From Haliclona indistincta (taxonomy: Eukaryota; Porifera; Demospongiae; Haplosclerida; Chalinidae), in contig OZ024790.1 of assembly GCA_964017065.1 (NCBI GenBank), forward strand, positions 3,740,458 through 3,804,457: a stretch of 64,000 nt of DNA, read 5' to 3'. Below the pieces are notes generated by a model, which worked only from the letters and a program-made list of their open reading frames with translations, made no database searches and was not told where the DNA came from. Below, in pieces: positions 1 through 11,238 of the stretch (position 1 is its first letter; each line of letters starts with the position of its first letter). The position numbers and the translations under genes were made by a program.

Positions 1-21
1 ATAATACTTCTTCTCCTGCAG

Positions 22-3000
22 TCTCCATCATCAGTGTCACAGTGACCATCATACCTAATGATACACTGTATGTGGACACATTTAGTGACTTCCAGTGTAA
101 TGCAACTATCAGTGAGTATGTGGACACACCCACTACTATCATGTATCAATGGTTGGGACCATCACTACTCATCACTGGAGCTGACTACAATATCACTGGA
201 GACACTAGACTACGTATCAATCGGTTCAATATGATGCGTGATAATGGCAGGACCATCACCTGCATGGCTACAGTGCTACCATCATCAGGACAACAGTATG
301 TACTACACAACAATGCTAGTGAGAGCATACAACTGACTGTGGAAGGTGAGTACCACAACTGAATAACTAATAGATGTATCTGCATGATACTAAGTGTTTC
401 TTGCTAATATATAATTATTATAGCTCTCAATAATGCTGTGTTCACTCCTCGTGTCATTATTCCTGGTGTTCCTACTGCTGGAGACAATTTTAACATTGAA
501 TGCAGACTTGATGGAGCAATAGAGAGACTGGCAGCTACTCTACTATCAGTAACTTTGGCATATTCCTCTGCTCCAGGAGGAATGACTGGAGAAACATTAC
601 TAACTGGACCAGTACGCACCAGATTACGTATATTCAATCCTGGAATGACTGATGATGTTGGAATTTACACATGTGCTGCTACTGTTATATCATTATCAAG
701 TGGATTTTTTGGCGGTTTCAGCAGTGGTTTACTACAAATACAAAGTATGTTCCATTGTTTCACTTTGGTTACGTGACTGTGTTCTTTTGTTTAGTTCCAT
801 CTCCCCAGCTCACTCTCACCATCACTAGTCCCTCTAACATCACCACACTGTATGAGGGCACTCCTGTCAACCTGACCTGTACTGCTACAATAGACACTAC
901 CATTGTCAACACTCCTGTCACTGTGTCCAGTATGTGGATTGCACCTAATGGAGAACAGCTGACCAGTAGCAGCTCCAATGATCGTATCACGATAGTGGAC
1001 ATGTTACAGTCAGCACCATACACTAGTGTACTGATGTTTGACCCAGCAGATGATATGGATACTGGAGACTACCAGTGTAATGTAACTGTAGTGGACAACA
1101 GTAATCAACCACTGATACTACCATCATCGCCTACAGCAATTAAAGATTTTCTTAGTATTTCAGGTGTTGGTTTTTTCGTTTACAAGTTGTATATTGACAC
1201 ATTAATTTTTAAAATGTAGTTGTTTGTGAATCCGAGAAAACTACAACAGAGCAGTTTGGTAGCTACAGTTGGCCAGCAACACCAGTAGGAGACACTGTTA
1301 CACTGCCATGTGTATTCAGACCTGGTTATATTGCCAGTCGATCCTGTGCACAAGGAGGATCATGGATTGCTGTTGATGTTACTGACTGCAGAATCAGTGA
1401 GTAACTATACTTCATTTCACCAGCAATTGAAATAAACTTCATTTTGCAGTTGATCAACTTGTAATGAACTTCACATTGTACATGAGGTTTTCCTCAAATT
1501 TGAGTGGTATTCTGGCAGGCCAGAACATACAAGGAGCTCTTCGTAACATTGAGAATGTGGTGTGTATTGCATATCACAAAATTAACGCATTCCATGATTT
1601 TGCCTTAATATTTACAGGTGTTACAGCATGTCAATGTAACAACATTCAAGTGTGGAAATGTAGCAAGGTATAGTTAAGGTTGAGACTATTATTACTGTAA
1701 TTGATTAACATGCTAGTCGAGTAGTTGATACAGCAAGCGGTAGAGACAGAGTGGGTTGTACTATAGTTGGACCAAACAATCCTCAGGACCAGTCACTATC
1801 TCCTGACAGCTTCTTAAACCAGATCATTACTGTATTAAGAGCTAAAAACTTCTCTACACCAGGAACAGAGATCAGATCAGGTCAATCATCTTATACACAT
1901 CACTTTGCTTATGCACTAAATTGTTTTGCAGGATTTGGATATTGTAATTATCAAACCACAAATGGAACTAGAGGATTGTTTAATTGGAATGAAACTGAGG
2001 TGAACACTACAGCCAGCACTAGCTGCTTTTATGGACCAACTGAAGTGATGCCAACTAGACGATGTGTGTCTAGACTCAAATGGGCAGCTACTACTGTTAG
2101 TAAGTGTAGAACAGTAGTCAGTGAACTGTTCAACAAGACTAAACAGGTCAGCTCAGTAATATAGCATTATATAGCATACTATGAAGAATACATACATTAG
2201 AATGTCACTGCTGAGAATGTGAACTCAGTCATCAGTAACATCACAAGTATTGTGTCATCAGCAAACGAGCCATCAGATCAGATCGAAATAAATCTGGAAG
2301 TAGTAGCAGATGTGCTCCAACAATCAGTGGATGTAATCCAGACTCAAAATTTGTCACTTGAAGTAACCAGTCAGGTTAGTATAATCATTGTAGTGAATTG
2401 TTCATTAACTGGCATCTAATTATAAATAACAGGCTACATCTGATGTTGTGGTAATACTGGACAATGTAGAGGAGTGGCCAATGGAGGTTGTTCAAGAACA
2501 GAGTAACATGTGAGTGCCGTGTGTGTCTAGATGACTATAACTTTTTCAGAATTGTACAAGCGTTCGATAATATTGTTGATGCTTTGATTGAATCAAACAA
2601 CTTTACTAATATTTCTGTTGTTAAAAAAGATTTGGCATTGAGAGGAGAACGAGTGAGCCAAAACAATAATAGCCTAATTAATAAACTAAAACATGCTCAA
2701 TATTGGCACAGATCAATGGAGAAGATTTTAAAGGTCGAACCCTGTTAGTAGGACAATCATCAGGTCTGTATCAAAATACTGTCATGACGAATTCAACAAT
2801 AATAATTTATTTTATACTTCCATTGATAGATTCTCGAGAACTGGAATTATCAACATCTGATACTGAGACATCAGATGAGCTTCCTCCGAGCTTGAATGCT
2901 GCACTTTCTCTACCAAGGAAAATCATTAGCAGCATTCAAGATGAGAGTAGTGCTGTGTCAATAGCATTTGCAGCATACAACTCACCGGCACTGTTCCCTG

Positions 3001-4885
3001 TGAGAAACACACCACTGGATACCACTGCATCTAGTACTGTTGTCGGCAGTCAGGTAGTTTCAGTGCAAGTCAGAGGTATTGCTGATGGAACAAGACTTTC
3101 CAATCCTGTAACATTTCAACTACGCTTAACAAATTCACCCACTACTGGAATGAATGAGTTTGTTGCTAGTAGAAGATGTGCTTTCTGGGACTTCAAAGCA
3201 GCAAGTAAGTTTCCAATCTTATAAATTACACAAAGTGAATAATCGTTGTTAAGATGGTAATGGTGACTGGAATACTGGCGGCTGCAATCTGACATCCTTC
3301 AATCGATCAACCAATGTAGCAAGTTGTGAGTGTGACCACCTCACAAACTTTGCCTGCCTTGTGGTAAATGTTCTCTTAATTTTACACCAACACTACCATC
3401 CTAATAATTATTCAATTGTAGGACATTTCTGTTCGACTGCAAGGTGGTGATGAAAATGTAACAGTACTACCAGATGAATACATATTGGCACTTGATGTTA
3501 CAACATACGTTGGAGTACTGTTCTCTTTAATAGGATTGGTCATCATGCTATCAACTTACCTGGCATTTAGGTTACAATGTGCGAATGATTAATCACATGA
3601 ACCTAATTGCTCTCTTCAGGACCTTTCGCAATAAAGATGTCACTAAGTTTCACGTACAGCTAGCAGTGTCAATGTTGCTCATGTTGATAGTTTTTGTGGC
3701 TGGTATTGGTCGTACTGAGAACAGAGCTGGTTGTATCACTGTGGGTGTGCTCCTCCACTACCTCATCCTGGTGGTCTGGATGTGGATGGGAGCTGAAGCT
3801 GTACTTCTCTTTCAAAAGCTGGTGATTGTCTTCAAGAAGGGAACGACACTTTATATGGTGATTGTTTCAATTGTCTGTTGGGGTAAGTCAAATACAAAGT
3901 GAAACGATTGTTAGATGATGATTCTGATGCTGATTCTGCAGCTTGTCCTCTGTTACCAGTGGTAATATCTGTGAGTATCAATCCTGACTACTACATCACA
4001 CAATCTAACACAACTAGAGGATTGTGAGTTTTCATGAATACTGTACACAGAATTTTAATTTTGTTTCGTTCGTGCAGTTGTTTCATCAGTGAAGTGGGTG
4101 TGTTCTTTGGAGCATTTCTTGTTCCAATTATTCTCATCATTCTCTTCAATGCCTGTATCTTCATTGCATCAAGCTATGTAGTCATTCGGTTAAAATTCAG
4201 GCAACAAAAGAGCAACTTGGCTCGTAAAGGATGCCAAAAGCAACAGAAATTTCCTATGTCTCCTAAAGACACTTGCAAGCTGCTTGCATTGCTAGCTGGA
4301 TTCATGTCTCTACTGGGGCTCTCATGGATTATTCTACTGTTTACAGTAGTTGGAGCTGACACTAACGTCCATGCTGCCTTTGCCATTCAATGGTTGTTTG
4401 TGTTCTTCAATTCTCTCCAGGGCTTCTTCCTCTTTGTGTTCTTTGTAGCTCTTAATCGTGATGCTCGTAACTTGTGGTATAATTTCTTGTGTCCTTGTCT
4501 TAAAAGCAAGAAAGGTGCTTACTCATCAAGAATCAAGCACTCTACAATATTCGGAAACACTGCTATTACCAAATTCTCCACTCAAAGAGAAGTTACTTTT
4601 GATACTATGAAATCAGCAGTTAAGAAGCACAAATTTGAAGAAACGGTTGTAGTCAACTATGCTTCTACTATTAATGAAACAGATATTGATGATGCTCCTG
4701 ACTTGTTAGTTGACCTCATTACCTCACCACCAGGTGAAGATGATACTACAGTGAAGACTCTTTCAAAAAATCTTCCTGAAATTCGGATAAAGCGATCAAC
4801 GACCATACGCAAGACCCATGATATTGAAACAGCTGAGGTAACCTTTGATGCTAGTGGTAGTGAGGATGAAGAGACAAGTCTTTAA
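22..4885 (+). CDS. Gene A: adhesion GPCR, Ig(x3)-HRM-GAIN-GPS-7TM, 5' end outside window
   Basis: Family B2 receptor at the plasma membrane. Exons: 22-345, 424-744, 795-1163 (three Ig-like domains; last donor uncertain), 1220-1396 (HRM, with SWPATPVGDTVTLPC), 1450-1559, 1618-1667, 1717-1880, 1932-2146, 2201-2374, 2433-2509, 2550-2652, 2712-2763, 2830-3204 (GAIN region), 3254-3363 (GPS, CECDHL|TNFACLV), 3422-3570 (TM1), 3620-3882 (TM2-4), 3942-4023, 4078-4885 (TM5-7 and tail). The splice phases agree, giving about 1,306 residues in the window. GPS cysteines, Trp and the HL|T cleavage triad are present, so autoproteolysis and a tethered agonist are predicted. The conserved TM3/ECL2 cysteine pair is present (AGCITVG, CFISE). 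The tail ends ETSL, a class I PDZ-ligand pattern not shared by the other copies. The first exon begins after an acceptor at 20-21, so signal peptide and further domains lie upstream. Ligand unknown. Confidence 0.9.
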
Positions 4886-5150
4886 AACACAACATTAGTT
4901 TAGTACATTAGCATTAGATAAACATTGTTGACACATTGTAGCTAGCTAGTGTTGAATGACACGATCATTATCATTCAACACTATAGATAAGTGAAGTTTC
5001 CAAGCCATGTCAGGGCATGCATTCATTCTTATAGATACAGTGAGTTTGAAAATGAAAAGACATTGACCTCATATGCACAGTAGTAATGCTTACAGTACAC
5101 ATGTATCGTTTTGGCTCAATTAAATGTTGGCTTTGTAACAAGTTGTAACA

Positions 5151-5411
5151 AGCTGTACATATAGGATCAATATTTTGTCATGAGCTGAATGCACGTCAGG
5201 TGTCAGCAGTCAACAGCGACTAGCTGAACTAGCTATAATCAAACACAGCAGCCACTGATGTAGAGATCTATGGTCTGTTAGCAAGTAAATTGTGTTACCC
5301 TTCCAGACTTGTTCCTTGTTAATTTACATTGTGGGCCAGTGGTAGATTTCACAACCGTACATGTACCGTACGTACATCCTTTTGATTTCGATAGAAATCT
5401 TTTAATTTTGG
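5151..5411 (+). repeat. Truncated palindromic MITE (centre plus right arm)
   Basis: Matches the centre and right arm of the foldback repeat found complete at 60149-60516, including the segments reading GATGTAG..ATCTATGGTCTG and CATCCTTTTGATTTCGAT. The left arm is absent, so this is a decayed copy. Confidence 0.7.
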
Positions 5412-5740
5412 AAGTTGGTTTGGTAATGGTTTATTAAATTTGGAAAGTAATTGTGAATGTGCAACACAGAAAGTAATATAATAGTGCATGACTCTACAAC
5501 ATGAACTTGCTGATTGCCATTCAAAGATTCGTATACAGCTATGAGGTAAGAATTAAGACGATAGTTAGAAGTCTCAACTCTGCTAGGCTAGCCGCTCTGT
5601 CTCTCCTGAATTTGAATCATACACTGAGCCTCACATTCATAAGGGCATGGGCTTAGATGTGACACTGAGGCTAAAAAATTCTTTAAACAGGGTTCCCTTG
5701 CTGGTATATCGTCGTTTTAAATTTTCCCGCGTTGGAATAT

Positions 5741-5852
5741 CACGTGATTTGTCACGTGGGGCACAATTATTCTTTGGCCGGCCTGCGCGCTTAAAATATT
5801 CAAGAATGCTAGTGCACTAAGTGCTAGTTAGCAATACTCCTGAATCGGAGTA
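5741..5852 (+). promoter_or_regulatory. Putative promoter and 5' leader of gene B
   Basis: Two CACGTG E-boxes lie at 5741-5746 and 5753-5758. The leader at 5823-5852 (CTAGTTAGCAATACTCC then TGAATCGGAGTA, just before ATG) is nearly identical to the leader of gene C at 11210-11238, so the two genes share an ancestral 5' end. Core promoter elements are not resolved. Confidence 0.35.
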
Positions 5853-8800
5853 ATGCAGGGTCAACTGGCACGGCAAACCATGAGTGCGTTCAGCAAAAGC
5901 GAATGGTATACTGCATCAGCTAGGCTTTTAATGCTGCTCGTGATTATGGCGATCCACATATCAGGGCAAGCTGATTGCGGTGGTGGCGGTGGTGTCACTC
6001 CTACTGACTGTGAAGCACTGTTATGCGACTTTAAACCGGTGAGCTCAGCTATAATGACTTCACTACACAAAGATTTGTATAATAAACTGAACTAAAGGTG
6101 ATTGTCACTGCTGAGAACGTGGACTCAGTCATCAATATTGTCACAAGAATTGTATCATCAGCAAACGAGACATCAGATCAGAACAGAGATAATCTGAAAG
6201 TAGTAGCAGATGTGCTCACGCAATCTGCGACTGTAATCCAGACTCAAAATGTGTCACTTGAAGTTGCCAGACAAGTTAGTTAGTCAGGCAGATTTGTGCA
6301 AAAAGTTGGATGTACTCAAAGCTCAGCTTATGATGAGTACTGGTAATTTGTTATTTGAAACATGCATATCGATATACCTCATTCTGGTAGATGTAGTTTT
6401 GGTTGGGACTATATTTACTACACAACTACAAATATGTGGTACAAGCATGTGTGGTATGTTTGCCTATCATTGTTGCATACCCTTTGATCAGTGTCAACTA
6501 GTATAAGGTTTCAAACTACTCATTAGAAGCTGAGCTACAAATCTTGACTAATAATATTTATGAAAATTGATTCACAAAAGACTGATTATTAACACCTGCT
6601 GGTCAATTCCTAAAACCGCAATGCTATAAAAACCCAATTCTTTCACAAATCTGCTTGACTAAATTAAGTTTTCAATGATTATAGCAAAATTATTAACTGA
6701 CAGTTTATTCAATAATAATTATTAGGTTACATCTAATACAGTGGTAATACTGGACAATGTAGAGGAGTGGCCAATGGAAGTTGTTCAAGAACAGAGTAAC
6801 ATGTGAGTGTCATGTGTGTCTAGATGACTATGAAACATCACATTCTTCAGGATTGTACAAGCATTTGATAATATTGTTGATGCTTTGATTGAATCAGACA
6901 ACTTTACTAATATTTCTGTTGTTGAACGAGACTTGGCATTGAGAGGGGAACGAGTCAGTTACAATAACACTGCATGATGAACTATCAAGTGATATCTCCT
7001 GCACAGATTAATAGAGAAGAGTTCAGAGGTCGAACACTCTCTGTAGAACAATCGCCAGGTCTTTTAATAACAGTAAAATTAATGTTGCCAAGATAATTTC
7101 TATTGCATCAATAGATTCTCAAGAATTGAAACTATCAACATCAAATAATCAGACATCAGATGAGCTTCCTACGAGCTTGAATTGTGCACTATCTCTTCCA
7201 CAGGAAATCATTAGCAGCATTCAAGATGAGAGTAGTTATCTCTCAATAGCATTTACAGTATACAACTCACCGGCACTATTCCCTGTGAGAAACACATCAC
7301 TGGATACCACTGCATCTAGTACTGTTGTCGGCAGTCAGGTAGTCTCAGTGCAAGTTAGTGGTATTGCTGATGGAACAAGACTTTCTAATCCTGTAACGTT
7401 TCAACTACGCTTAACAAATTCATCCACTACTGGAATGAATGAGTTTGTTGCTAGTAGACGATGTGTTTTCTGGGACTTCAAAGCAGCAAGTAAGTCCCCA
7501 AATTGCATAAATGATGCATCATTGAATTTTTATGTTAGATGGTAATGGTGACTGGAATACTGAAGGCTGCAATCTGACATCCTTCAATCAATCCACTAAC
7601 GTAGCAACTTGTAAATGTGACCACCTCACAAACTTTGCCTGCCTTGTGGTAAATACTCTATAACTTAGCTATATTGTATTTGACCAGGACCACATAAAAG
7701 AAAGGAGCAGCCTGGTAACCAGTGTAAAAACCATTCTTTATGAAAGAAATGATTTGTTATTATAGCAAAGATTCTCAATACAAGTACTAGTCAAGCCCAA
7801 TTTGCATTGTTGTCTATTGTAATTTTACAACGTTACCCTTATAATCCCAAATAAGACATAATAATTATATCAGACTTAGTATAGATTTGATCAAAGTTGT
7901 TAACTGCTCCTTTCATTTATGTACACTTGGTTTCACTAACATTGCGCATAATCTTGATTATTTTAGGACATTTCTGTTCGACTGCAAGGTGGTAAAAAGA
8001 ATTTTACAGTTTTACCGGATGAATATATAACAGCACTTGATGCTACGACTTATATTGGACTAATGTTCTCTTTAATAGGATTGGCTATCATGCTTTTAAC
8101 ATACCTGGCATTTAGGCAAGGATGTGCTATTGATCAATCACATGCATGACCTTATATTAAAATTGCTCTCTTCAGGACCTTTCGTCAAAGAGATGTGACT
8201 AAGTTTCATGTACAGCTAGCAGTGTCAATGTTGCTCATGTTGATAGTGTTTGTGGCTGGTATTGGTCGTACTGAGAGCAGAGCTGGTTGTATCACTGTGG
8301 GTGTGCTCCTCCACTACCTCATCCTAGTGGTCTGGATGTGGATGGGTGCTGAAGCTGTACTTCTCTTTCAAAAGCTGGTGATTGTCTTCAAGAAGGGAAC
8401 GACACTTTATATGGTGATTGTTTCAATTGTCTGTTGGGGTAAGTCAAATTACAACTTGAAACAATTATAAGCATTAGACAATGATGATTTTGCAGCTTGT
8501 CCTCTGCTACCAGTGGTAATATCTGTGAGTATCAATCCTGACTACTACATCACACAATCTAACACAACTAGAGGATTGTGAGTTTTGTATGAATATACAG
8601 ACTTTTAATTTGTTTCATTCGTGCAGTTGTTTCATCAGTGAAGTTGGTGTGTTCTTTGGAGCATTTCTTGTTCCAATTATTCTCATCATTCTCTTCAATG
8701 CCTGTATCTTCATTGCATCAAGCTATGTAGTCATTAGGTTAAAAGTTAAAGAAATGAGGAGAAACTTGGCTCGTAAAGGAAGCCAAAAGCAACAGAAATT

Positions 8801-9359
8801 TCCTATGTCTCCTAAAGACACTTGCAAGCTACTTGCATTGCTAGCTGGATTCATGTCTCTACTGGGGCTCTCATGGATTATTCTACTGTTTACAGTAGTT
8901 GGAGCTGATACTAACATCTATGCTGCCTTTGCCATTCAATGGTTGTTTGTGTTCTTCAATTCTCTTCAGGGCTTCTTCCTCTTTGTGTTCTTTGTAGCTC
9001 TTAATCGTGATGCTCGTAACTTGTGGTATAATTTTTTGAGACCTTGTCTTAAGAGCAAGAAAGGTGCTTACTCATCAAGAATCAAGCACTCTTCTGTATC
9101 TGGAAAAACTGCCAGTACCAAATTGTCCACTCGAAAAGACATTTCTTCTGATACGTTAAAAGCAGCAGTTAAGAAGCACAATGAAGAATTGGTTATAGTC
9201 AACTATGCTTCTACTATTAATGAAACAGATATTGATGATGCTCCTGACTTGTTGGTTGATCCCATTGCCTCACCATCAGGTGAAGATACAAATACAGTGA
9301 AAACTCCCTCTAAGCCCCATGATATTGAAAAAGGCAATGTGGTCTTTGATAATTATTAG
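5853..9359 (+). CDS. Gene B: short adhesion GPCR (GAIN-GPS-7TM)
   Basis: Exons 5853-6038, 6098-6274, 6726-6802, 6851-6953, 7007-7058, 7115-7489, 7539-7648, 7967-8115, 8176-8438, 8496-8577 and 8627-9359 give 768 residues with consistent phases. The ATG at 5853 opens an N-terminus with a hydrophobic run (LLMLLVIMAIHISGQA, about residues 27-42) that is probably a signal peptide, then a Gly-rich linker. Ig, FN3 and HRM modules are absent and the N-terminal GAIN part is shortened. The GAIN B-like exon is residues 199-323, the GPS (HL|T intact) 324-360, and TM1-TM7 follow. TM1 is joined to TM2 by a GC-AG intron (GCAAGG at 8116). The tail is acidic and ends without the PDZ pattern of gene A. It is a tandem paralogue of gene C. 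Ligand and coupling unknown. Confidence 0.9.
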
Positions 9360-9788
9360 CGTCAATGAGAACAAAGAGACAAGTCCCAACACGAGACTAG
9401 AGAAATAGTGTTTTAGTATACCTTAGCTAGTGTACGTGTGCATTTGTGTAGTTTCAAAAGTATCTTTATGAAATACATGTAGACTTGAATTGAATAATGT
9501 ATCTGCAGAAATTTTTACCCCATGTGCCCAGTTACTGTTATCCCTACAGCCTTTTGTTTTTGTTAAAAAATTTTCTTGAACAAAATTGTCTTGTGACCAC
9601 CGCGTGACAATAGTCTAGGACCTGGATGATAGGTTTGTATGCTTTTCTCCACTGTTTTGGGATCATTTGACTCTTAGGAACAAAAATTGATATAATTATG
9701 CAATATTTAAGTCTTATCTGCTGCAAAATCAGCCTGGATACCTTTAACTGACCACTCTCTCTTTACTGAATGCATTGGTACAGTGGTA
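9360..9788 (+). other. 3' flank of gene B, conserved after C and after the 28.2-kb pseudogene
   Basis: The sequence after the stop recurs at 14794-15200 and 28620-29040, with the same order of words around AGAGACAAGTCC and CTTTTCTCCACTG. This is expected for a shared 3' UTR and flank inherited by duplication. The open frames within it are not conserved and were not called. Confidence 0.5.
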
Positions 9789-9925
9789 CTGGTAATTATG
9801 CCTCGGTGGGCGGAGCCACTGAAGGCATATAGTTTCCTTTTTTGTGTATTAAATTTTTTAAAGTATGTTCCGTCTCTGCATGTCGGGTGAATTTCTCGTC
9901 GCTCGCCGAAGACCAATGGTTACAG
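9789..9925 (+). repeat. Fragment of the 'GCCTCGGTGGGCGGAG' repeat family
   Basis: Begins ATTATGCCTCGGTGGGCGG and contains TTTCTCGTCGCTCGC, the same start as the fuller copies at 10092 and 47708. Confidence 0.6.
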
Positions 9926-10091
9926 CAATGGTTACACTACAGCAATGGTTACCTACTCACGTATTCATGGTCACGCCCCTGTGGTCAGCACTTTGCTATC
10001 TTCTGGTTAGCACTACATAGCTAGCAGGTTGGCACTATAGCTCCAGTGCTCCAAACCAGCATGAAACGCCGAGGGTTTTGTGAAATCTGTT

Positions 10092-11096
10092 CATTATGCC
10101 TCGGTGGGCGGAGCCACCGGGCATACAGTAGCTTGTAGTCGTGTTGTGTATGTGTCTGTCTGTCTGTCTGTCGGCAGGATTTCTCGTCGCTCGCTGAAAA
10201 CTAAGCGCTGAAACGTGCAACACAAGCTAAAGTCTATATTTGCTTGAAAATGAATTGTAAGGATGTTGGTTATAAGGCTCTGTTCGTGAGCTATGGCGTG
10301 ATTGCCTACCTCGCGATCGCCAGTGGCGATCTAGTTGGTGATTTAAAGACAAAACTGTCTACTGCAGTGCTGGCTGCCTTACAGCTAGTGAGTTGTTTTT
10401 TTTTTACTTCAGAACAGCATGGCAGACTTGTATATGAAGCTGCGTTCTCGAGTTATGGCGTAACCGTTTGTTTACCTCGCGATCGATGGCCGTTGCTGGC
10501 GATCTAGAGTTCTCCGTAGACAAAACTATCCACAGTTGACTGCCTAGAAGCTGATAGGTTACAGGATAGCAGCGTGTGTCTAAAGAAATTGTGTAAGTAA
10601 GCTATGGACACTATCTCGCTCGTATACGTGCTGTGCTGTGCCCTGCACTCGAACTGAACATTATAGACACGCCCAGTTGAATTAGTGGTTAGCACTCAGG
10701 GTTCTATCCACTGGGGGGGTGGAGGGGAAGATTCTCCCCCAAACCCTCCAACTTCCCCCCCAAAATTTGCCACAAAGTGTCCCAAAATGGCCATTTTAAA
10801 GGTCTAAATTTCAAAATTTTCCTGGTGGGGCATGCCCCACTGACCCCCCCCCTAGCGGACTGTAGCTACGCTACAGTCCCATCTCACACCTCTCACTAAA
10901 GCCTTCCCCCCAAAATAAAAATCCTAGATAGAACCCTGGCACTGATTGGCTTCTGATTGCATAACTAAAGCACACTGCTGTACAGAAATCCTGTATACAT
11001 GCATCTGCAGTTGCTGGGTTTGTGGAATGGTGGATAGTTGTTTTTGTGGATATAGTGTCATTCCGCCGAGGCATCTGCACCTTAGGTGCTTCATTA
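10092..11096 (+). repeat. GCCTCGG-family interspersed repeat, fuller copy
   Basis: Starts CATTATGCCTCGGTGGGCGG and ends CCGAGGCATCTGCACCTTAG. A 545-bp relative at 47708-48252 has the same start, end and internal words, such as TGACTGCCTAGAAGCTGATA. No transposase frame is visible, so it is probably non-autonomous. It is interrupted by the MITE at 10697-10938. Confidence 0.7.
10697..10938. mobile_element. MITE with 5-bp target duplication nested in GCCTCGG repeat
   Basis: Ends are CAGGGTTCTATC and GATAGAACCCTG, perfect inverted repeats of 12 bp. GCACT flanks it at 10692-10696 and 10939-10943. The related repeat at about 48100 has the uninterrupted site (TTAGCACTGATTGG), so the empty site is visible in the same window. 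Confidence 0.85.
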
Positions 11097-11209
11097 GAAC
11101 ATGAATCTCATTAACAGTCTTGTTCTATGTAAATATATAGTACCGCCGACTTGTATATGTACATTCTCGCATATGCTAATGGTTGTTTTTAGCTAGTGCA
11201 CGAACAGGG

Positions 11210-11238
11210 CTAGTTAACAATACTCCTGGATCGGAGTA
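11210..11238 (+). promoter_or_regulatory. Conserved 5' leader of gene C
   Basis: Almost identical to 5823-5852 upstream of gene B. It includes the small inverted word CTCC..GGAG directly before the start codon. The function of the hairpin, if any, is unknown. Confidence 0.4.

Larger units (their letters stand above)
4886..5852. other. Intergenic A-B
   Basis: No coding exon recognised. It holds the 3' flank of gene A, a truncated copy of the palindromic repeat at about 5151-5411, and the promoter-side sequence of gene B. The rest (about 5412-5700) shows no clear feature. Confidence 0.5.

Noticed and set aside
8723..8917. Minus-strand frames opposite TM5-TM6, also at 4174, 14158 and 26107
   Set aside because: Shadow of the conserved 7TM exon. 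They recur only because the plus-strand sequence is conserved.
10244..10507. 87-residue frame between B and C
   Set aside because: It lies in the GCCTCGG-family repeat, and the related copy at 47708 does not preserve the frame.
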